Positions 24,601 through 36,405 of a stretch of 64,000 nucleotides of DNA are shown in pieces; within the stretch, counting starts at the first letter, position 1; each line of letters opens with the position of its first letter. The stretch comes from Carya illinoinensis. Taxonomy: Eukaryota; Streptophyta; Magnoliopsida; Fagales; Juglandaceae. Under the pieces are notes generated by a model. The model did not search any database and was not told where the DNA came from. It saw only the letters and a program-made list of their open reading frames with translations. The DNA lies in contig NC_056758.1 in assembly GCF_018687715.1 (NCBI RefSeq), positions 22,548,501 through 22,612,500 of the forward strand. The letters are read 5' to 3'. The translations under genes were made by a program, and so were the position numbers.

Positions 24601-25584
24601 CAAAAAAGGAGGTTAAACTCGAAACAATGCTGAGAGATGACTAAATCTTGTGCAACTCGATTACATCCTTTGAATCAAGCAAAAAGCTTAACAATGCGGT
24701 ATATGGGGAACCTTAGGGGAATGTGGCACTTCTTGAAGTTGAGGAAACTAAATTGTAAGGTTTATGTTTGCTTCAAATGGAAGAATGAAACAAAAGATTG
24801 GTTTCTTGTTGTAAATTCGTTCAATGCCAGAACTGAACTAGTATGGTAGAGGTGGGGTGCAAACGATGACATTACGGATGAGGAAATGGTGGGAATGGCA
24901 TGGGCTAGGGGTGGACTTGTTGCAATGCACAAGAAGGAGAACTTAGGTCGGATTGGCGGTGATTTCAGCATTATTCACATGGCCTTTCTTTTATTGGTAG
25001 GTTTTGGATCCAGCCGAAGCTTCTAAGTCAAATTTAGAATGATGAGAAACAACAAAGAAAGTAATAAGATCCGTATAAAAAATGTTATAAAGAACTAAAA
25101 AGAAAAGTAGGCCCAAAACATTGTTGAGAGATTACAAATCTTGTGTAAGTCAATTACTTCCCTTAATTCAACCTAAAGGGATAACCACGGGTAGATGGGG
25201 AACGTTAGAGGCGTGTGGCAGTTGTTGGACCTGAGGGAAACTAAATGTAAGGTTTATGTGGGCGTCCAAAGCGAGGAATGAAACAATAGACGAGTTTCCT
25301 TGTGTAAATTGGTCCAGTGCAAGAACTAAACAAGTATGGTCAAGGTGGGGGTGTAAACGTTGAAATTTTCTTGATAAAAACGGTCTAAAAGGCTTCGGGT
25401 AGGGGCCAACTTGTTGCAACGGCCAGGAAGGATCGCCTTGGTGCCGATTGGCGGTGATTCGAGCATTATCGACATGGAAGTGTGTCATGTCTTTGATAAA
25501 TCCTAATCATCTAATTGAATCTTAGAATGTTGGAAACGACAAGAAAATCATTATGATCAGAATGAAAAAAATGGTTATGAAGAA
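21649..25584 (+). repeat. Two copies of a 2-unit repeat (units 23-24, 25-26)
   Basis: The pair A1(TGG)-B2, A2-B1 (1,968 bp) appears twice in a row, at 21649-23616 and 23617-25584, with no difference noticed by eye. The same pair is also present as units 12-13, 17-18, 6-7 and 10-11 inside other blocks, so it looks like a basic building block of the left part of the array. Confidence 0.87.
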
Positions 25585-26568
25585 CAAAAAAGGAGGTTAA
25601 ACTCGAAAGATTGTTGAGAGATGACTAAATCTTGTGCAACTCGATTACATCCTTTGAATCAAGCTAAATGCTTAACGATGCGGCAGATGGGGAACCTTAG
25701 GGGAATGTGGCACATCTTGAAGTTGAGGAAACTAAATTTTAAGGTTTATGTTTGCTTCAAATCGAAGAATGAAACAAAAGATCGGTTTCTTGTTGTAAAT
25801 TCGTTCAATGCCAGAACTGAACTAGTATGGTAGAGGTGGGGTGCAAACGATGACATTACGGATAAGGAAATGGTGTGAATGGCATGGGCTAGGGGCGGAC
25901 TTGTCGCAATGCACAAGAAGGAGAACTTAGGTCGGATTGGCGGTGATTTCAGAATTATTCACATGGCCTTTCTTTTATTGACAGGTTTTGGATCTAGCCT
26001 AATCTTCTAAGTCAATCTTAGAATGATGAGAAACAACAAAGAAAGCAATAAGATCCGTATAAACAATGTTATAAAGAACTAAAAAGAAAAGTAGGCCCAA
26101 AACATTGTTGAGAGATTACTAATCTTGTGTAAGTCAATTACTTCCCTTAATTCAACCTAAAGGGATAACCACGGGTAGATGGGGAACGTTAGAGGCGTGT
26201 GGCAGTTGTTGGACCTGAGGGAAACTAAATGTAAGGTTTATGTGGGCGTCCAAAGCGAGGAATGAAACAATAGACGAGTTTCCTTGTGTAAATTGGTCCA
26301 GTGCAAGAACTAAACAAGTATCGTCAAGGTGGGGGTGTAAACGTTGAAATTTTCTTGATAAAAACGGTCTAAAAGGCTTCGGGTAGGGGCCAACTTGTTG
26401 CAACGGCCAGGAAGGATCGCCTTGGTGCCGATTGGCGGTGATTCGAGCATTATCGACATGGAAGTGTGTCATGTCTTTGATAAATCCTAATCATCTGATT
26501 GAATCTTAGAATGTTGGAAACGACAAGAAAATCATTATGATCAGAATGAAAAAAATGGTTATGAAGAA
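25585..26568 (+). repeat. Unit 27: A1(TCG)-B1
   Basis: A single unit with two private bases: T at 25739 (AAATTTTAAGG) and G at 26497 (CATCTGATTG). It forms the border between the left part, where every unit is 984 bp, and the right part, where 983-bp units begin. Confidence 0.84.
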
Positions 26569-29519
26569 CAAAAAAGGAGGTTAAACTCGAAAGATTGTTG
26601 AGAGATGACTAAATCTTGTGCAACTCGATTACATCCTTTGAATCAAGCAAAAAGCTTAACGATGCGGCAGATGGGGAACCTTAGGGGAATGTGGCACATC
26701 TTGAAGTTGAGGAAACTAAATTGTAAGGTTTATGTTTGCTTCAAATGGAAGAATGAAACAAAAGATCGGTTTCTTGTTGTAAATTCGTTCAATGCCAGAA
26801 CTGAACTAGTATGGTAGAGGTGGGGTGCAAACGATGACATTACGGATAAGGAAATGGTGTGAATGGCATGGGCTAGGGGCGGACTTGTCGCAATGCACAA
26901 GAAGGAGAACTTAGGTCGGATTGGCGGTGATTTCAGAATTATTCACATGGCCTTTCTTTTATTGACAGGTTTTGGATCTAGCCTAATCTTCTAAGTCAAT
27001 CTTAGAATGATGAGAAACAACAAAGAAAGCAATAAGATCCGTATAAACAATGTTATAAAGAACTAAAAAGAAAAGTAGGCCCAAAACATTGTTGAGAGAT
27101 TACTAATCTTGTGTAAGTCAATTACTTCCCTTAATTCAACCTAAAGGGATAACCACGGGTAGATGGGGAACGTTAGAGGCGTGTGGCAGTTGTTGGACCT
27201 GAGGGAAACTAAATGTAAGGTTTATGTGGGCGTCCAAAGCGAGGAATGAAACAATAGACGAGTTTCCTTGTGTAAATTGGTCCAGTGCAAGAACTAAACA
27301 AGTATGGTCAAGGTGGGGTGTAAACGTTGAAATTTTCCTTATGAAAATGGTCTAAAAGGCTTCGTGTAGGGGCCAACTTGTTGCAACGGCCATGAAGGAT
27401 CGCCTTGGTACCGATTGGCGATGATTCGAGCATTATCGACATGGAAGTGTGTCATGTCTTTGATAAATCCTAATCATCTAATTGAATCTTAGAATGTTGG
27501 AAACGACAAGAAAATCATTATGATCAGAATGAAAAAAATGGTTATGAAGAACAAAAAAGGAGGTTAAACTCGAAAGATTGTTGAGAGATGACTAAATCTT
27601 GTGCAACTCGATTACATCCTTTGAATCAAGCTAAATGCTTAACGATGCGGCAGATGGGGAACCTTAGGGGAATGTGGCACATCTTGAAGTTGAGGAAACT
27701 AAATTGTAAGGTTTATGTTTGCTTCAAATCGAAGAATGAAACAAAAGATCGGTTTCTTGTTGTAAATTCGTTCAATGCCAGAACTGAACTAGTATGGTAG
27801 AGGTGGGGTGCAAACGATGACATTACGGATAAGGAAATGGTGTGAATGGCATGGGCTAGGGGCGGACTTGTCGCAATGCACAAGAAGGAGAACTTAGGTC
27901 GGATTGGCGGTGATTTCAGAATTATTCACATGGCCTTTCTTTTATTGACAGGTTTTGGATCTAGCCTAATCTTCTAAGTCAATCTTAGAATGATGAGAAA
28001 CAACAAAGAAAGCAATAAGATCCGTATAAACAATGTTATAAAGAACTAAAAAGAAAAGTAGACCCAAAACATTGTTGAGAGATTACTAATCTTGTGTAAG
28101 TCAATTACTTCCCTTAATTCAACCTAAAGGGATAACCACGGGTAGATGGGGAACGTTAGAGGCGTGTGGCAGTTGTTGGACCTGAGGGAAACTAAATGTA
28201 AGGTTTATGTGGGCGTCCAAAGCGAGGAATGAAACAATAGAGGAGTTTCCTTGTGTAAATTGGTCCAGTGCAAGAACTAAACAAGTATCGTCAAGGTGGG
28301 GGTGTAAACGTTGAAATTTTCCTTATGAAAATGGTCTAAAAGGCTTCGTGTAGGGGCCAACTTGTTGCAACGGCCATGAAGGATCGCCTTGGTACCGATT
28401 GGCGGTGATTCGAGCATTATCGACATGGAAGTGTGTCATGTCTTTGATAAATCCTAATCATCTAATTGAATCTTAGAATGTTGGAAACGACAAGAAAATC
28501 ATTATGATCAGAATGAAAAAAATGGTTATGAAGAACAAAAAAGGAGGTTAAACTCGAAAGATTGTTGAGAGATGACTAAATCTTGTGCAACTCGATTACA
28601 TCCTTTGAATCAAGCTAAATGCTTAACGATGCGGCAGATGGGGAACCTTAGGGGAATGTGGCACATCTTGAAGTTGAGGAAACTAAATTGTAAGGTTTAT
28701 GTTTGCTTCAAATGGAAGAATGAAACAAAAGATTGGTTTCTTGTTGTAAATTCGTTCAATGCCAGAACTGAACTAGTATGGTAGAGGTGGGGTGCAAACG
28801 ATGACATTACGGATGAGGAAATGGTGGGAATGGCATGGGCTAGGGGTGGACTTGTTGCAATGCACAAGAAGGAGAACTTAGGTCGGATTGGCGGTGATTT
28901 CAGCATTATTCACATGGCCTTTCTTTTATTGGTAGGTTTTGGATCCAGCCGAAGCTTCTAAGTCAAATTTAGAATGATGAGAAACAACAAAGAAAGTAAT
29001 AAGATCCGTATAAAAAATGTTATAAAGAACTAAAAAGAAAAGTAGGCCCAAAACATTGTTGAGAGATTACAAATCTTGTGTAAGTCAATTACTTCCCTTA
29101 ATTCAACCTAAAGGGATAACCACGGGTAGATGGGGAACGTTAGAGGCGTGTGGCAGTTGTTGGACCTGAGGGAAACTAAATGTAAGGTTTATGTGGGCGT
29201 CCAAAGCGAGGAATGAAACAATAGACGAGTTTCCTTGTGTAAATTGGTCCAGTGCAAGAACTAAACAAGTATCGTCAAGGTGGGGGTGTAAACGTTGAAA
29301 TTTTCTTGATAAAAACGGTCTAAAAGGCTTCGGGTAGGGGCCAACTTGTTGCAACGGCCAGGAAGGATCGCCTTGGTGCCGATTGGCGGTGATTCGAGCA
29401 TTATCGACATGGAAGTGTGTCATGTCTTTGATAAATCCTAATCATCTAATTGAATCTTAGAATGTTGGAAACGACAAGAAAATCATTATGATCAGAATGA
29501 AAAAAATGGTTATGAAGAA
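26569..29519 (+). repeat. 3-unit higher-order repeat, first copy (units 28-30)
   Basis: The length is 2,951 bp (983+984+984). Unit 28 is A1 carrying the A2-like GCAAAAAGCTT, followed by a B2/B1 recombinant (983 bp). Unit 29 is A1(TCG) followed by a B1/B2/B1 mosaic. Unit 30 is A1 at the start and A2 from GATTGG onward, then B1. Markers shared only with the next copy are A at 27421 (GGCGATGATT), A at 28062 (GTAGACCC) and G at 28242 (AGAGGAGTTT). Confidence 0.88.
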
Positions 29520-32470
29520 CAAAAAAGGAGGTTAAACTCGAAAGATTGTTGAGAGATGACTAAATCTTGTGCAACTCGATTACATCCTTTGAATCAAGCA
29601 AAAAGCTTAACGATGCGGCAGATGGGGAACCTTAGGGGAATGTGGCACATCTTGAAGTTGAGGAAACTAAATTGTAAGGTTTATGTTTGCTTCAAATGGA
29701 AGAATGAAACAAAAGATCGGTTTCTTGTTGTAAATTCGTTCAATGCCAGAACTGAACTAGTATGGTAGAGGTGGGGTGCAAACGATGACATTACGGATAA
29801 GGAAATGGTGTGAATGGCATGGGCTAGGGGCGGACTTGTCGCAATGCACAAGAAGGAGAACTTAGGTCGGATTGGCGGTGATTTCAGAATTATTCACATG
29901 GCCTTTCTTTTATTGACAGGTTTTGGATCTAGCCTAATCTTCTAAGTCAATCTTAGAATGATGAGAAACAACAAAGAAAGCAATAAGATCCGTATAAACA
30001 ATGTTATAAAGAACTAAAAAGAAAAGTAGGCCCAAAACATTGTTGAGAGATTACTAATCTTGTGTAAGTCAATTACTTCCCTTAATTCAACCTAAAGGGA
30101 TAACCACGGGTAGATGGGGAACGTTAGAGGCGTGTGGCAGTTGTTGGACCTGAGGGAAACTAAATGTAAGGTTTATGTGGGCGTCCAAAGCGAGGAATGA
30201 AACAATAGACGAGTTTCCTTGTGTAAATTGGTCCAGTGCAAGAACTAAACAAGTATGGTCAAGGTGGGGTGTAAACGTTGAAATTTTCCTTATGAAAATG
30301 GTCTAAAAGGCTTCGTGTAGGGGCCAACTTGTTGCAACGGCCATGAAGGATCGCCTTGGTACCGATTGGCGATGATTCGAGCATTATCGACATGGAAGTG
30401 TGTCATGTCTTTGATAAATCCTAATCATCTAATTGAATCTTAGAATGTTGGAAACGACAAGAAAATCATTATGATCAGAATGAAAAAAATGGTTATGAAG
30501 AACAAAAAAGGAGGTTAAACTCGAAAGATTGTTGAGAGATGACTAAATCTTGTGCAACTCGATTACATCCTTTGAATCAAGCTAAATGCTTAACGATGCG
30601 GCAGATGGGGAACCTTAGGGGAATGTGGCACATCTTGAAGTTGAGGAAACTAAATTGTAAGGTTTATGTTTGCTTCAAATCGAAGAATGAAACAAAAGAT
30701 CGGTTTCTTGTTGTAAATTCGTTCAATGCCAGAACTGAACTAGTATGGTAGAGGTGGGGTGCAAACGATGACATTACGGATAAGGAAATGGTGTGAATGG
30801 CATGGGCTAGGGGCGGACTTGTCGCAATGCACAAGAAGGAGAACTTAGGTCGGATTGGCGGTGATTTCAGAATTATTCACATGGCCTTTCTTTTATTGAC
30901 AGGTTTTGGATCTAGCCTAATCTTCTAAGTCAATCTTAGAATGATGAGAAACAACAAAGAAAGCAATAAGATCCGTATAAACAATGTTATAAAGAACTAA
31001 AAAGAAAAGTAGACCCAAAACATTGTTGAGAGATTACTAATCTTGTGTAAGTCAATTACTTCCCTTAATTCAACCTAAAGGGATAACCACGGGTAGATGG
31101 GGAACGTTAGAGGCGTGTGGCAGTTGTTGGACCTGAGGGAAACTAAATGTAAGGTTTATGTGGGCGTCCAAAGCGAGGAATGAAACAATAGAGGAGTTTC
31201 CTTGTGTAAATTGGTCCAGTGCAAGAACTAAACAAGTATCGTCAAGGTGGGGGTGTAAACGTTGAAATTTTCCTTATGAAAATGGTCTAAAAGGCTTCGT
31301 GTAGGGGCCAACTTGTTGCAACGGCCATGAAGGATCGCCTTGGTACCGATTGGCGGTGATTCGAGCATTATCGACATGGAAGTGTGTCATGTCTTTGATA
31401 AATCCTAATCATCTAATTGAATCTTAGAATGTTGGAAACGACAAGAAAATCATTATGATCAGAATGAAAAAAATGGTTATGAAGAACAAAAAAGGAGGTT
31501 AAACTCGAAAGATTGTTGAGAGATGACTAAATCTTGTGCAACTCGATTACATCCTTTGAATCAAGCTAAATGCTTAACGATGCGGCAGATGGGGAACCTT
31601 AGGGGAATGTGGCACATCTTGAAGTTGAGGAAACTAAATTGTAAGGTTTATGTTTGCTTCAAATGGAAGAATGAAACAAAAGATTGGTTTCTTGTTGTAA
31701 ATTCGTTCAATGCCAGAACTGAACTAGTATGGTAGAGGTGGGGTGCAAACGATGACATTACGGATGAGGAAATGGTGGGAATGGCATGGGCTAGGGGTGG
31801 ACTTGTTGCAATGCACAAGAAGGAGAACTTAGGTCGGATTGGCGGTGATTTCAGCATTATTCACATGGCCTTTCTTTTATTGGTAGGTTTTGGATCCAGC
31901 CGAAGCTTCTAAGTCAAATTTAGAATGATGAGAAACAACAAAGAAAGTAATAAGATCCGTATAAAAAATGTTATAAAGAACTAAAAAGAAAAGTAGGCCC
32001 AAAACATTGTTGAGAGATTACAAATCTTGTGTAAGTCAATTACTTCCCTTAATTCAACCTAAAGGGATAACCACGGGTAGATGGGGAACGTTAGAGGCGT
32101 GTGGCAGTTGTTGGACCTGAGGGAAACTAAATGTAAGGTTTATGTGGGCGTCCAAAGCGAGGAATGAAACAATAGACGAGTTTCCTTGTGTAAATTGGTC
32201 CAGTGCAAGAACTAAACAAGTATCGTCAAGGTGGGGGTGTAAACGTTGAAATTTTCTTGATAAAAACGGTCTAAAAGGCTTCGGGTAGGGGCCAACTTGT
32301 TGCAACGGCCAGGAAGGATCGCCTTGGTGCCGATTGGCGGTGATTCGAGCATTATCGACATGGAAGTGTGTCATGTCTTTGATAAATCCTAATCATCTCA
32401 TTGAATCTTAGAATGTTGGAAACGACAAGAAAATCATTATGATCAGAATGAAAAAAATGGTTATGAAGAA
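29520..32470 (+). repeat. 3-unit higher-order repeat, second copy (units 31-33)
   Basis: A copy of 26569-29519 at an offset of 2,951 bp with the same rare bases at 30372, 31013 and 31193 and the same mosaic junctions. One private base was noted, C at 32399 (CATCTCATTG). Because even the recombination points repeat exactly, the mosaics formed first and were then duplicated as a block. Confidence 0.88.
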
Positions 32471-35400
32471 CAAAAAAGGAGGTTAAACTCGAAAGATTGT
32501 TGAGAGATGACTAAATCTTGTGCAACTCGATTACATCCTTTGAATCAAGCAAAAAGCTTAACGATGCGGCAGATGGGGAACCTTAGGGGAATGTGGCACA
32601 TCTTGAAGTTGAGGAAACTAAATTGTAAGGTTTATGTTTGCTTCAAATGGAAGAATGAAACAAAAGATCGGTTTCTTGTTGTAAATTCGTTCAATGCCAG
32701 AACTGAACTAGTATGGTAGAGGTGGGGTGCAAACGATGACATTACGGATAAGGAAATGGTGTGAATGGCATGGGCTAGGGGCGGACTTGTCGCAATGCAC
32801 AAGAAGGAGAACTTAGGTCGGATTGGCGGTGATTTCAGAATTATTCACATGGCCTTTCTTTTATTGACAGGTTTTGGATCTAGCCTAATCTTCTAAGTCA
32901 ATCTTAGAATGATGAGAAACAACAAAGAAAGCAATAAGATCCGTATAAACAATGTTATAAAGAACTAAAAAGAAAAGTAGGCCCAAAACATTGTTGAGAG
33001 ATTACTAATCTTGTGTAAGTCAATTACTTCCCTTAATTCAACCTAAAGGGATAACCACGGGTAGATGGGGAACGTTAGAGGCGTGTGGCAGTTGTTGGAC
33101 CTGAGGGAAACTAAATGTAAGGTTTATGTGGGCGTCCAAAGCGAGGAATGAAACAATAGACGAGTTTCCTTGTGTAAATTGGTCCAGTGCAAGAACTAAA
33201 CAAGTATGGTCAAGGTGGGGTGTAAACGTTGAAATTTTCCTTATGAAAATGGTCTAAAAGGCTTCGTGTAGGGGCCAACTTGTTGCAACGGCCATGAAGG
33301 ATCGCCTTGGTACCGATTGGCGGTGATTCGAGCATTATCGACATGGAAGTGTGTCATGTCTTTGATAAATCCTAATCATCTAATTGAATCTTAGAATGTT
33401 GGAAACGACAAGAAAATCATTATGATCAGAATGAAAAAAATGGTTATGAAGAACAAAAAAGGAGGTTAAACTCGAAAGATTGTTGAGAGATGACTAAATC
33501 TTGTGCAACTCGATTACATCCTTTGAATCAAGCTAAATGCTTAACGATGCGGCAGATGGGGAACCTTAGGGGAATGTGGCACATCTTGAAGTTGAGGAAA
33601 CTAAATTGTAAGGTTTATGTTTGCTTCAAATCGAAGAATGAAACAAAAGATCGGTTTCTTGTTGTAAATTCGTTCAATGCCAGAACTGAACTAGTATGGT
33701 AGAGGTGGGGTGCAAACGATGACATTACGGATAAGGAAATGGTGTGAATGGCATGGGCTAGGGGCGGACTTGTCGCAATGCACAAGAAGGAGAACTTAGG
33801 TCGGATTGGCGGTGATTTCAGAATTATTCACATGGCCTTTCTTTTATTGACAGGTTTTGGATCTAGCCTAATCTTCTAAGTCAATCTTAGAATGATGAGA
33901 AACAACAAAGAAAGCAATAAGATCCGTATAAACAATGTTATAAAGAACTAAAAAGAAAAGTAGGCCCAAAACATTGTTGAGAGATTACTAATCTTGTGTA
34001 AGTCAATTACTTCCCTTAATTCAACCTAAAGGGATAACCACGGGTAGATGGGGAACGTTAGAGGCGTGTGGCAGTTGTTGGACCTGAGGGAAACTAAATG
34101 TAAGGTTTATGTGGGCGTCCAAAGCGAGGAATGAAACAATAGACGAGTTTCCTTGTGTAAATTGGTCCAGTGCAAGAACTAAACAAGTATCGTCAAGGTG
34201 GGAGTGTAAACGTTGAAATTTTCTTGATAAAAACGGTCTAAAAGGCTTCGGGTAGGGGCCAACTTGTTGCAACGGCCAGGAAGGATCGCCTTGGTGCCGA
34301 TTGGCGGTGATTCGAGCATTATCGACATGGAAGTGTGTCATGTCTTTGATAAATCCTAATCATCTAATTGAATCTTAGAATGTTGGAAACGACAAGAAAA
34401 TCATTATGATCAGAATGAAAAAAATGGTTATGAAGAACAAAAAAGGAGGTTAAACTCGAAAGATTGTTGAGAGATGACTAAATCTTGTGCAACTCGATTA
34501 CATCCTTTGAATCAAGCTAAATGCTTAACGATGCGGCAGATGGGGAACCTTAGGGGAATGTGGCACATCTTGAAGTTGAGGAAACTAAATTGTAAGGTTT
34601 ATGTTTGCTTCAAATGGAAGAATGAAACAAAAGATCGGTTTCTTGTTGTAAATTCGTTCAATGCCAGAACTGAACTAGTATGGTAGAGGTGGGGTGCAAA
34701 CGATGACATTACGGATAAGGAAATGGTGTGAATGGCATGGGCTAGGGGCGGACTTGTCGCAATGCACAAGAAGGAGAACTTAGGTCGGATTGGCGGTGAT
34801 TTCAGAATTATTCACATGGCCTTTCTTTTATTGACAGGTTTTGGATCTAGCCTAATCTTCTAAGTCAATCTTAGAATGATGAGAAACAACAAAGAAAGCA
34901 ATAAGATCCGTATAAACAATGTTATAAAGAACTAAAAAGAAAAGTAGGCCCAAAACATTGTTGAGAGATTACTAATCTTGTGTAAGTCAATTACTTCCCT
35001 TAATTCAACCTAAAGGGATAACCACGGGTAGATGGGGAACGTTAGAGGCGTGTGGCAGTTGTTGGACCTGAGGGAAACTAAATGTAAGGTTTATGTGGGC
35101 GTCCAAAGCGAGGAATGAAACAATAGACGAGTTTCCTTGTGTAAATTGGTCCAGTGCAAGAACTAAACAAGTATCGTCAAGGTGGGGGTGTAAACGTTGA
35201 AATTTTCTTGATAAAAACGGTCTAAAAGGCTTCGGGTAGGGGCCAACTTGTTGCAACGGCCAGGAAGGATCGCCTTGGTGCCGATTGGCGGTGATTCGAG
35301 CATTATCGACATGGAAGTGTGTCATGTCTTTGATAAATCCTAATCATCTAATTGAATCTTAGAATGTTGGAAACGACAAGAAAATCATTATGATCAGAAT

Positions 35401-36405
35401 GAAAAAAATGGTTATGAAGAACAAAAAAGGAGGTTAAACTCGAAAGATTGTTGAGAGATGACTAAATCTTGTGCAACTCGATTACATCCTTTGAATCAAG
35501 CTAAATGCTTAACGATGCGGCAGATGGGGAACCTTAGGGGAATGTGGCACATCTTGAAGTTGAGGAAACTAAATTGTAAGGTTTATGTTTGCTTCAAATC
35601 GAAGAATGAAACAAAAGATCGGTTTCTTGTTGTAAATTCGTTCAATGCCAGAACTGAACTAGTATGGTAGAGGTGGGGTGCAAACGATGACATTACGGAT
35701 AAGGAAATGGTGTGAATGGCATGGGCTAGGGGCGGACTTGTCGCAATGCACAAGAAGGAGAACTTAGGTCGGATTGGCGGTGATTTCAGAATTATTCACA
35801 TGGCCTTTCTTTTATTGACAGGTTTTGGATCTAGCCTAATCTTCTAAGTCAATCTTAGAATGATGAGAAACAACAAAGAAAGCAATAAGATCCGTATAAA
35901 CAATGTTATAAAGAACTAAAAAGAAAAGTAGGCCCAAAACATTGTTGAGAGATTACTAATCTTGTGTAAGTCAATTACTTCCCTTAATTCAACCTAAAGG
36001 GATAACCACGGGTAGATGGGGAACGTTAGAGGCGTGTGGCAGTTGTTGGACCTGAGGGAAACTAAATGTAAGGTTTATGTGGGCGTCCAAAGCGAGGAAT
36101 GAAACAATAGACGAGTTTCCTTGTGTAAATTGGTCCAGTGCAAGAACTAAACAAGTATCGTCAAGGTGGGGGTGTAAACGTTGAAATTTTCTTGATAAAA
36201 ACGGTCTAAAAGGCTTCGGGTAGGGGCCAACTTGTTGCAACGGCCAGGAAGGATCGCCTTGGTGCCGATTGGCGGTGATTCGAGCATTATCGACATGGAA
36301 GTGTGTCATGTCTTTGATAAATCCTAATCATCTAATTGAATCTTAGAATGTTGGAAACGACAAGAAAATCATTATGATCAGAATGAAAAAAATGGTTATG
36401 AAGAA
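32471..36405 (+). repeat. Units 34-37: mixed A1-B units
   Basis: Unit 34 (32471-33453, 983 bp) resembles units 28 and 31, with GCAAAAAGCTT in A and a B2/B1 recombinant B, but lacks the GGCGATGATT marker. Units 35, 36 and 37 are A1-B1 with TCG, TGG and TCG respectively. Unit 35 has a private A at 34203 that breaks the G-run (GTGGGAGTG). Confidence 0.84.
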
